Source: JANXQE01 sp035294005
GTDB taxonomy: Bacteria > Verrucomicrobiota > Verrucomicrobiia > Limisphaerales > UBA8199
DNA: 17,586 nucleotides
NCBI GenBank assembly: GCA_035294005.1
Contig: DATGLT010000162.1
Location: forward strand, 1 to 17,586
Reading direction: 5' to 3'
A program made the position numbers and the translations under genes. Positions 5,507-12,183 of this stretch are shown piece by piece. Numbering within the stretch: the stretch's first letter is position 1; every line of letters begins with the position of its first letter. The notes under the pieces are model-generated. The model did no database searches. It was not told the origin of the DNA and saw only the letters and a program-made list of their open reading frames with translations.

Positions 5507-6375
5507 GTTGCCGCCCGCGTCGCGTTGGATGCGTTCTGCGACACACCCAGGTTCAACAGGCCGAAGGCGACTTGAAGTCCTGCCGCGAGCGAAGAGCGGG
5601 TCATCACATTCGAAAGGTCAATTCCAAGATGAACCAGGGTTTGAGCGATGATGGGCCTGACGCCGGTAAGGATCACCTCGGCGCCGAGCAGCCGAACCGC
5701 GGAAATGGTCTCAATGAGGTGCTGGGCGATCTGGGTATCGATGGTCGGCACTCCGGTAATGTCCAACAGCGCCACCTCGGAGTTGGTCGCCGCCACCCGG
5801 TGCAACAATTGCTCCATCAATTGTTGCGTGCGATCGCTGTTGAGCGTCCCGATAATCGGGACCAGCAGAATCCCGTCCCAGACCTGGACCACCGGCACGG
5901 TGGCCATTTCGAGCGTTTCTTTGGTCTGTTGCTTGAGCCGCTCCTCGGCCTGTCGCCGCTCGGACAAGTCGCGGGTCAGCTTGCCGAAACCCAGGAGCTT
6001 GCCATTCTCATCCCTCAATGCCGTGATGACCACGTTCGCCCAGAACCGGCTTCCGTCCTTGCGCAGCCGCCAACCCTCGTCTTCGAAACGACCGTGTTCG
6101 GCGGCCTCCTTCAACTCCTGTTCCGTTTTCCCCCGTTGAACGTCTTCCGGAGGATAAAATTTCGAAAAATGCTGCCCGATAATCTCGTCGGCCGTCCAGC
6201 CTTTGAGCCGCTCCGCGCCCCCGTTCCAACTCAAGACTTTGCCGTCCGGGTCCAGCAGAATCACGCCATAGTCCCGGACAGTGTCCACGAGCATCTCCAG
6301 CATCCGGAGGATGGATTTCGGGGCGGCTGAGGTTTGAGCGAGCTGTTCCCGGGAGTTTTTGTTGGATTTCTTCAT
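5503..6375 (-). CDS. rsbR: RsbR-type stressosome sensor with N-terminal PAS domain
   Basis: A 290-residue protein from the ATG at 6375; the frame stays open to a non-ATG codon at 6447. An N-terminal PAS domain (about 25-140; YGVILLDPDGKVLSWNGGA, IIGQHFSKFYPPED, GWRLRKDGSRFWANVVITAL) ends in GKLTRDLSERR and is joined by a short helix to a C-terminal STAS domain (about 160-278). The STAS domain carries Thr214 (PTIDTQIAQHL) and Thr246 (PIIAQTLVHLGIDL), placed like the two threonines phosphorylated in RsbR proteins. RsbR senses the signal and controls RsbT release. Bacillus RsbRA uses a globin-like N-terminus; here it is a PAS domain, so the input may be a ligand, redox cofactor or light. No membrane segment is present. 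Confidence 0.9.
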   Translation of the reverse strand: MKKSNKNSREQLAQTSAAPKSILRMLEMLVDTVRDYGVILLDPDGKVLSWNGGAERLKGWTADEIIGQHFSKFYPPEDVQRGKTEQELKEAAEHGRFEDEGWRLRKDGSRFWANVVITALRDENGKLLGFGKLTRDLSERRQAEERLKQQTKETLEMATVPVVQVWDGILLVPIIGTLNSDRTQQLMEQLLHRVAATNSEVALLDITGVPTIDTQIAQHLIETISAVRLLGAEVILTGVRPIIAQTLVHLGIDLSNVMTRSSLAAGLQVAFGLLNLGVSQNASNATRAAT

Positions 6376-6552
6376 ACCGCCAGCCGGGCAAAGTTCCTGA
6401 ACCCAGAACGCCTCAGCGTGCATTGGAAAGTAATAGCGCCCGGGCACGTTTCAAGGGGGATTTTTGATCCAGGCCGAACCTGGCGATTGCAAAGCAAACT
6501 TATTCAAAGAAATAGTTCGCTTTACATTCACCTCCTGCGTACTTTACCCGCT
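6376..6552. promoter_or_regulatory. Divergent control region between rsbR and the response regulator gene
   Basis: This 177-bp spacer must carry the promoters for both units, but no clear -35/-10 pair stands out. On the minus strand, 6536-6529 is a perfect AGGAGGTG Shine-Dalgarno core, two bases before an ATG that is directly followed by TAA (6527-6522). This is about 150 nt before the rsbR start. It may be a regulatory start-stop leader or chance. Confidence 0.4.
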
Positions 6553-6933
6553 ATGGCCGCCCCGGGTATGGTTCCCCGTCGCATCCTGGTCGTCGATGAC
6601 GACCCCCTGGTGGCCGATTCCATCCGCCGAATGCTCATGTTTGATGGGCACCAGGTTGAACTTGCGCTGAGTTCAGAAGAGGCGCTGGGCGTCTTTTCCA
6701 AGCACTCGTTCGACATCGCGTTTGTCGATTTTGAAATGCCGGGGATGAAAGGCGATCAACTGGCGGCCGCCATGAAGGCGGTGGCGCCCGCGCGGCCGGT
6801 GGTCATGTTTACGGGCTACGTGGAAGCGATCCGCCAGAAACTCGGCGCTTCGGGGGCCGTGGATGTGCTCCTGGGCAAGCCGTTCGACCTGGAGGAGTTA
6901 AGGCGTACGCTCGTCCGGTTGCTGCCGGGGTAA
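6553..6933 (+). CDS. Single-domain response regulator (CheY-like receiver)
   Basis: A 126-residue receiver with no output domain. The acidic pocket is Asp15-Asp17 (LVVDDDPLV), the phospho-acceptor is Asp59 (AFVDFEMPGM), and the switch Thr87 (MFTGY) and Lys109 (LGKPFD) are present. I start at the ATG at 6553 because the domain begins about ten residues later; 6568 is an alternative. It is divergent from the stressosome-type operon whose last gene is a histidine kinase, so it is the obvious local phosphorylation partner, but this pairing is inferred. With no DNA-binding or enzymatic output it should act by protein contact, or as a phosphate sink or relay. Confidence 0.9.
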   Translation: MAAPGMVPRRILVVDDDPLVADSIRRMLMFDGHQVELALSSEEALGVFSKHSFDIAFVDFEMPGMKGDQLAAAMKAVAPARPVVMFTGYVEAIRQKLGASGAVDVLLGKPFDLEELRRTLVRLLPG

Positions 6934-7070
6934 GCGATTGAGACTAAGGGCTATGCCTAACCGCGCGCGCGAACGGGAAGAATTTTATTGAAAACCCAGC
7001 CTGTTTTGTGAGAAAAAAGGGCATCAGACGGGAACTTGCAGCAGTAGGCTGAACGAAACTCATAACTAAC

Positions 7071-7298
7071 ATGAGAATTCCAATTCAGGACGAGTTTACT
7101 TACCTGCCGATATCGCGGCAGAGAAAGTATCAACTGCGTAAGAAACGTGACAAGCGCTGCACCGAGTGCGGGGCGCCGGCCATTCGCGGGGTGCGCTGCC
7201 TCAAGCACCTGGTGATGGCGCGCGAACTGCAACGGAAAAAGCGCGGCCTCAAGCGGCGCTACAAGACTCTCAGCTACCGCCTCGAGCGGATGGCCTGA
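7071..7298 (+). CDS. Small basic hypothetical protein with a putative zinc knuckle
   Basis: A 75-residue protein of unknown function. It is strongly basic (many Lys and Arg, e.g. RQRKYQLRKKRDKRC and QRKKRGLKRRYK). It contains one Cys/His cluster, CTECGAPAIRGVRCLKH (residues about 30-46), spaced C-x2-C-x9-C-x2-H, which could hold one zinc ion. The charge suggests nucleic acid or ribosome contact, but that is inference. No Shine-Dalgarno site precedes the ATG. It converges with the DksA-like gene downstream. I do not recognise a named family. Confidence 0.6.
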   Translation: MRIPIQDEFTYLPISRQRKYQLRKKRDKRCTECGAPAIRGVRCLKHLVMARELQRKKRGLKRRYKTLSYRLERMA

Positions 7299-7330
7299 AG
7301 AAAGCCCGATCGCTTGCGCCGGATCCTGCG

Positions 7331-7801
7331 CTAATCGCCTTCTTCCTCACCGTCACTTTCCGCTGCGTCCGAATCGATTCCTGCGAGTCCCTCCAATGAC
7401 GGGAGAGACGCGCGGCGAGACCAACCATTCTCTTCAGCCTGTTTTTGTCCTTCGAGGCTGTAACGGGCCCAGGGAATTGAATTGAGCCTTTCCGTGGCGA
7501 TGGGCTCGCCGGTAATTTCGCACACTCCGTACGTGCCTCGTTCGATACGTCGGATGGCCTCCACAATCTCGAGCATCATTCCATGCGTCGCCGTCGACGT
7601 AACAATCGAAAGACTGCGGTCGGTTTCCAGCGCCGCCGCATCCGCCAAGTCGTCCAACTTTGGTTGGAAGCTCTCGGCTGCGGAGCCGTCACGTTGGAGG
7701 ATTTTATCGCGCTCCAGGCAAAGGCGTTCGTAGTGCTGCGCCCAACGGGCTGGAATGGAATTCCGTGTTCTGGTTCCTAAAATATCTGCTGATGTGGCCA
7801 T
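7331..7801 (-). CDS. DksA/TraR-family protein with a degenerate zinc finger
   Basis: A 156-residue protein with a long helical N-terminal part and a C-terminal finger region (ERGTYGVCEITGEPIATERL, about 87-106, then NSIPWARYSLEGQ). This matches DksA/TraR proteins (YGxCxxCGxxIxxxRL...P.a.yC..Cq), which bind the RNA polymerase secondary channel and tune transcription with ppGpp. Three of the four zinc cysteines are replaced: Cys94 remains, but positions 97, 115 and 118 are Thr, Ser and Gly. The finger therefore cannot bind zinc in the usual way. Zinc-independent DksA paralogues are known, so function may be kept. The C-terminal tail is acidic (ESDGEEEGD). No Shine-Dalgarno site is visible. Confidence 0.82.
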   Translation of the reverse strand: MATSADILGTRTRNSIPARWAQHYERLCLERDKILQRDGSAAESFQPKLDDLADAAALETDRSLSIVTSTATHGMMLEIVEAIRRIERGTYGVCEITGEPIATERLNSIPWARYSLEGQKQAEENGWSRRASLPSLEGLAGIDSDAAESDGEEEGD

Positions 7802-8181
7802 GGCGCGGTGGAGAGCACCCGTCGTGCCACTCGCATCTGAGAAATTCCCGAATGCCAGATTTCATTCCAGAACATTGCAACCCATCCACACGGGAAAACG
7901 AATGGCGGCTTAGCCAAACAGATTCCACGGGTAAAAAACGCAGTGAAATTCAGGCTGTTGAGCTCACTTTTCGCAAGAGAACTTGCATCCTTTCGCCGGC
8001 TGCCGGACTCGATTCTATCCAGCCCACCGTGGTCCGGCCTGGCATTTCAACTGAATCGCCCGAGAGTCGTTCGCGTTGAGAAGTGGCGATTTGCTCGCAG
8101 TGGTCGAATCGCTCTTTTGTCTTTCCTTCGGCAGAAACTTTGCTTTTGTGAGCACCAGTGAACCGTTCAACCCCTACCGGT
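7802..8181. other. Divergent intergenic region, no gene recognised
   Basis: This 380-bp stretch lies between the divergent DksA-like and CE15 esterase genes and should hold both promoters. I find no RNA gene, strong promoter or repeat. The esterase could start at a GTG at 8158 inside it. Confidence 0.5.
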
Positions 8182-9510
8182 ATGGAAAAGCGTTTGATGG
8201 ATGGTCATACGGCCGTGCCTGGTGCGCGACGTGTGGTGCGCGGCTTACTTCAGACGCTTCTCGCGGGTACACTGACCTGCATTGGCCTGGCCGGCCCCAT
8301 TGATTTTCCCGAACCAAATGCTCTCCCGATCCGGAAAGCCTTGCCCGACCCGCTGGAGTTGCTCAGTGGGCAAAAAGTAACCACCGCCGAACAGTGGAAT
8401 CGGGAGCGCAAACCGGAACTCAAAGCGCTTTTCCAGCATTATATGTATGGATCGATCGCGGCCGCTCCGGGCGACCTCCATGCGCGCGTGCAAGGCCGCT
8501 TTGGAGACTTCCTTGGCGGAAAGGCCACTCTCACCCTGGTGACGCTTGAACCCGGCCGCGCTCCGGGCGTTCACATCGATCTCATGATCGTGACGCCCAA
8601 CCAGAGGCCGGGTCGCTGCCCAGTATTCCTGGCGATGAATTTTTGCGGCAACCATACCCTGACCGATGACCCTCGAGTGCCGTTGACTCGGACCTGGGTT
8701 CCGGGATCCTGCAAAGCCTGCGCTGATAACCATGCAACCGAAGCTTCACGCGGCGCACAAAGCGCAGATTGGCCGCTGGAGGCAATCGTTGGTCGCGGTT
8801 ACGGGGTGGCGGCGTTTTACAGCGGCGACATCGACCCGGACCGCGCCGACGTGAGCGAAGGCCTTTATGCCGCCCTTGCCGGCCCCGACAAGTCGCGGAT
8901 CGAGGCGGCGAATCGTGGAACCCTGGCCGCCTGGGCGTGGGGGTTTCAACGTTGTGTCGATTACCTTGTGCAGGATCCCGATGTGGATCCAACCAGGATT
9001 GCCGCCGTTGGACATTCGCGCAATGGCAAGGCGGCGTTGCTGGCGGCGGCTTTTGACGAACGCATCAGCATCGCTTTTCCTCACCAGGCAGGCTGCGGCG
9101 GGTCGGCCCCGAGCCGCGGAACTGTGGGTGAATCGGTCAAAGCGATCAACGATAGGTTTCCCCACTGGTTCAACTCGAACTTCAAAGCGTTTAATGAGGC
9201 AACCGATCGTTTGCCCTTCGACCAAAACTGCCTGGTGGCGTTATGCGCGCCCCGGGCCGTGCTTTTTTCCGCAGCGCAGGAAGACCAATGGGCGAACCCG
9301 GCAGGCCAGTTCGAGGTCCTTGAAGCCGCGGATCGAGTTTACACACTGCTAGGCTGCCAGGGATTGCAGACCACCCAGATGCCCCCGCTACGACAATTGG
9401 CCGGCAAACGACTCGGCTATTACATCAGAGAAGGAAAGCATTCGATGACAGCCGACGATTGGCGCGTGTTCATGGACTTCGCGGAGGGGCAATGGAAGGA
9501 TCCACGCTGA
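8182..9510 (+). CDS. CE15-type glucuronoyl esterase (alpha/beta hydrolase)
   Basis: A 442-residue secreted serine hydrolase. From the ATG at 8182, basic residues (GARRVVRG) precede a hydrophobic stretch (LLQTLLAGTLTCIGLAG), a likely signal peptide. The nucleophile sits in GHSRNGKAALLAAAF (Ser279), the CE15 form of the serine elbow (G-x-S-R-x-G-K). QAGCGGSAPSR follows at the expected distance. The catalytic His is in IREGKHSMTADDW (His420). CE15 enzymes cleave the ester between glucuronic acid on xylan and lignin alcohols, and bacterial members occur in Verrucomicrobiota such as Opitutus. The closest fit is CE15 or a near relative, so the substrate is inferred. Alternative starts are GTG at 8158 and ATG at 8197, and no Shine-Dalgarno site decides. 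No other polysaccharide gene adjoins it. Confidence 0.82.
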   Translation: MEKRLMDGHTAVPGARRVVRGLLQTLLAGTLTCIGLAGPIDFPEPNALPIRKALPDPLELLSGQKVTTAEQWNRERKPELKALFQHYMYGSIAAAPGDLHARVQGRFGDFLGGKATLTLVTLEPGRAPGVHIDLMIVTPNQRPGRCPVFLAMNFCGNHTLTDDPRVPLTRTWVPGSCKACADNHATEASRGAQSADWPLEAIVGRGYGVAAFYSGDIDPDRADVSEGLYAALAGPDKSRIEAANRGTLAAWAWGFQRCVDYLVQDPDVDPTRIAAVGHSRNGKAALLAAAFDERISIAFPHQAGCGGSAPSRGTVGESVKAINDRFPHWFNSNFKAFNEATDRLPFDQNCLVALCAPRAVLFSAAQEDQWANPAGQFEVLEAADRVYTLLGCQGLQTTQMPPLRQLAGKRLGYYIREGKHSMTADDWRVFMDFAEGQWKDPR

Positions 9511-9514
9511 AACG

Positions 9515-9560
9515 GAGCCGGCGCACGATCGCACTTTCCATTTGTAACCTCGGCTCTTTT
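9515..9560 (+). terminator. Candidate terminator after the esterase gene
   Basis: GAGCCG (9515-9520) pairs with CGGCTC (9551-9556), followed by TTTT and a T-rich stretch. The 30-nt loop is long for an intrinsic terminator, so the call is tentative. argJ starts 31 bp further on. Confidence 0.35.
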
Positions 9561-9591
9561 CGTTTATTCGCATTTCGCTTTTGATTTCGAA

Positions 9592-10920
9592 ATGAAGACC
9601 AAGTTGAAAACCGTCCCCGGTTCCATTGTCGCCGCGCGAGGATTCAAAGCCTCGGGCGTTTTCTGCGATATTAAGACCCTCGGGACGGGTGCGGGTTCAA
9701 ATAAAGGCGCGAAGCGGGACTTGGCGTTAATTTTTTCTGAGCGCCCGGCGGCGGTGGCCGGAATGTTCACAACAAACCAGGTATGCGCGGCTCCCGTGAA
9801 GTTGTGCATCGAGCGAACCCGGAAACGGCAGGCGCAGGCGATCGTGGCGAATTCGGGCAACGCCAATGCATGCACGGGCCGGCAGGGAATGGAAGATGCC
9901 AGGGAAATGGCGTCCTTTGCCGAGCAATGTTTGAAAATTCCGTCCGGGTTGGCCCTGGTCGGTTCCACGGGCCGGATTGGGTTGAACCTGCCGATGGACC
10001 ACGTGCGGGCGGGAATCGTGGAGGCTGCGGTGCAATTGGGATCCAGCCCCGGGCACGCCGCAAATGCCGCCGAGGCCATCATGACCAGCGACACCCGGGC
10101 AAAAGCAATCGCGGTTGAATTCAGGCTGGGCGGCAAAACGGCGCGACTGGGCGGAATTTGCAAAGGGGCGGGGATGATCCAGCCCATCATGACAAGTAAC
10201 GGTGCAAGGACGTCATTTGGGGCGCTCCACGCAACGATGCTTTGCTTTCTTACCACCGACGCCGCGGTGACATCGCTCGTCCTTCAGAAGGCATTGGGCC
10301 AGGCGGTGAGTAGCAGTTTTAACCGAATCACGGTGGACGGCGACATGAGCACCAACGACACGGTGCTGATCCTGGCGAACGGCGCCGCCCAAAATGCACC
10401 TGTGAAATCTCCCACCACGCGCGACGCGCTCGCGTTTCAAGCGGCGCTCGACCATGTGTGCCTTGAGTTGGCAAAAATGATCGTCAGGGACGGTGAAGGC
10501 GTTTCGCATGTGGTTACGGTGCGGGTCACCGGCGCGCGATCGGTTGTCGAGGCCGACGCGGCCGCTCGCGCCGTCGCCAATAGCGCTCTTGTTAAGACCA
10601 GTTGGCACGGGGGCGACCCCAATTGGGGGCGCATTATGGACGCATTGGGTTACAGCCGGGCGCGCGTGGTTGAAAGCAAAGTCGATTTGGGTTATAGCCG
10701 GCCGGGCGCTCGCGAAATCCTTTGGAGCTTAAGGCGCGGCCAACCCACACGCGCGACTTTCAAGGAGCTTTGCGCGGCAGTTGCTCCCAACGAGTTCGAC
10801 CTGCACATCAACCTGAACCTTGGGTCCGGTCAGGCGCTGATATACGCGGCGGACCTGACGGAGGAGTATGTTGCCTTCAACAAAGGCGACGTGAGCGACC
10901 CGGCTTCGCTGGGAGGTTGA
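9592..10920 (+). CDS. argJ: Bifunctional ornithine acetyltransferase / N-acetylglutamate synthase (ArgJ)
   Basis: A 442-residue arginine-biosynthesis enzyme that transfers the acetyl group from N-acetylornithine to glutamate and may also make N-acetylglutamate from acetyl-CoA. Family motifs are NSGNANACTG (87-96), VDGDMSTNDT and the near-terminal DPNWGRI. ArgJ is made as a precursor that cuts itself before a conserved Thr in a KGxGMIxPNMATML motif. Here the motif is KGAGMIQPIM (191-200), then 13 extra residues (201-213), then ATML with the catalytic Thr215. The protein is also somewhat longer than the usual roughly 400 residues. The gene stands alone, with no other arg gene in the window, and converges on recF with a 24-bp gap. 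Confidence 0.93.
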   Translation: MKTKLKTVPGSIVAARGFKASGVFCDIKTLGTGAGSNKGAKRDLALIFSERPAAVAGMFTTNQVCAAPVKLCIERTRKRQAQAIVANSGNANACTGRQGMEDAREMASFAEQCLKIPSGLALVGSTGRIGLNLPMDHVRAGIVEAAVQLGSSPGHAANAAEAIMTSDTRAKAIAVEFRLGGKTARLGGICKGAGMIQPIMTSNGARTSFGALHATMLCFLTTDAAVTSLVLQKALGQAVSSSFNRITVDGDMSTNDTVLILANGAAQNAPVKSPTTRDALAFQAALDHVCLELAKMIVRDGEGVSHVVTVRVTGARSVVEADAAARAVANSALVKTSWHGGDPNWGRIMDALGYSRARVVESKVDLGYSRPGAREILWSLRRGQPTRATFKELCAAVAPNEFDLHINLNLGSGQALIYAADLTEEYVAFNKGDVSDPASLGG

Positions 10921-10944
10921 ATTGGCCTTTGTGGTTTACTGCGG

Positions 10945-12027
10945 TCAGCCGCGTCCCGGGGCGATGCTTCCATCTTTGACCGACCATCGTTGAACGGCGC
11001 GCCCGAGTTCTTCGGGCCAATTCTCTTCGGTGGCGGTCATGAAAACCTGGCCTCGCGCAAGGTGGGCGCGTTCTAAGAGTGGCACCAAGCCGGTGCGGCG
11101 CTTCAAATCCAGTTCGCCCATGATGTCGTCGATCAGCAAAACGGGCGGTGCTCCGTTCAGGCCAGTCAAATACTCGGCCTGGGCCATTTTTAGAGCGATT
11201 GCCAAAGTGCGCTTCTGGCCCTCGCTGCCGAACTCGCCCGCGGGGCGTTCGTCGAGCAACATCTCGATTTCATCCCGGTGCGGGCCGACTTGCGTTGCGC
11301 GGTAAGTCCGCTCCCTGCTTTGCGATTGTGCGAGTTCCACGGCGAAATCGCCTCGCACGCTCGGCACATACGAAAGCCGCAATTCCTCGGCATCCCGGCT
11401 CACTCTTTTGTACGCGAGCCGGGCTAACGGTGAGAACTTCGGGACCAGTTCGGCCCGCAACTGAATGATTTGCCGGCCGGCATTCACCAGTTCATGGGAA
11501 AAACTGTCCAATGCCGCCGCATCAACTATGGGGCGTTTCAGCAGCGCATTACGCGAGCGCAACGCCTTTGCGTAGCGCTGCAGCACCGGCAGGTAATTTG
11601 GGTGAGTTTGCGAAAGCAACAGGTCCAGGAATCTGCGGCGCGCCTTGGCCGGTCCCTTCACCAGCAACATGTCTTCCGAGCAGAACACCACTGTCCGGAG
11701 CACGCCCAGGTAATCAGTCAGCTTTCGGACGGCGGCGTTATCGAGAGTCAGGCTTCGTTCGCGGAGCGACCAATACATTTTGGTTTCATGTTCGCCTTGC
11801 GCGACAATTTTCGTTCCGACGAAATAGCCTTTCTGGCCGTGGCGAACCATCTGGGCGCTGCCGACCCCGCGGAAGGAACGCAGGGTTGCAACCAGGTATA
11901 TGGCTTCGAGAATGTTTGTCTTGCCTTGGGCGTTATCCCCGAGCAGGAGGTGAAATCCAGGCCCAAACTGCGCATCCAACCTCGCATAATTGCGGAAGTC
12001 GCGGAGACGAAGTTGCGCCAAGTGCAT
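10945..12027 (-). CDS. recF: DNA replication and repair protein RecF
   Basis: A 360-residue SMC-like ATPase that helps load RecA on gapped DNA. Motifs in order: Walker A GDNAQGKTNILEAI (30-43), the ABC-type signature FGSEGQKRTLAIALKMAQ and Walker B PVLLIDDIMGELD, all in family order. I start at the ATG at 12027: AAGGGA lies just upstream as a Shine-Dalgarno site and the N-terminus (MHLAQLRLRDFRNY) matches the family. An ATG at 12042 and the longer frame to 12108 are alternatives. The second residue of the usual GxNGxGKT is Ala here, a small variation. recF is not beside dnaA, dnaN or gyrB in this window. Confidence 0.95.
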   Translation of the reverse strand: MHLAQLRLRDFRNYARLDAQFGPGFHLLLGDNAQGKTNILEAIYLVATLRSFRGVGSAQMVRHGQKGYFVGTKIVAQGEHETKMYWSLRERSLTLDNAAVRKLTDYLGVLRTVVFCSEDMLLVKGPAKARRRFLDLLLSQTHPNYLPVLQRYAKALRSRNALLKRPIVDAAALDSFSHELVNAGRQIIQLRAELVPKFSPLARLAYKRVSRDAEELRLSYVPSVRGDFAVELAQSQSRERTYRATQVGPHRDEIEMLLDERPAGEFGSEGQKRTLAIALKMAQAEYLTGLNGAPPVLLIDDIMGELDLKRRTGLVPLLERAHLARGQVFMTATEENWPEELGRAVQRWSVKDGSIAPGRG

Positions 12028-12113
12028 GCTTTCCCTTGCCATAAAAAGCGAGGGAAAGACATGAAAATTCCTGGGGCTGTGAGCGCCGGGCCCTTTCCAT
12101 GACATCAACTGCT

Positions 12114-12153
12114 AAAAACGCGAGAGTCGAGGCCCAACTCGTGCCGCGACTCT
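12114..12153 (-). terminator. Rho-independent terminator between the secreted repeat protein gene and recF
   Basis: On the minus strand AGAGTCG (12153-12147) pairs with CGACTCT (12129-12123). An inner GGC/GCC pairing with 1x1 mismatch extends the stem. CGCG and then TTTTT (12118-12114) follow. It would end transcription from the secreted repeat protein gene before recF. Confidence 0.7.
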
Positions 12154-12183
12154 GCAAACCACCACGCAATGACGCCTTCTACC

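Noticed and set aside
7299..7330. Possible bidirectional terminator between convergent genes
   Set aside because: Only short GCGC and GAAGAA/TTCTTC pairings are visible, without a consistent stem and U-tract.
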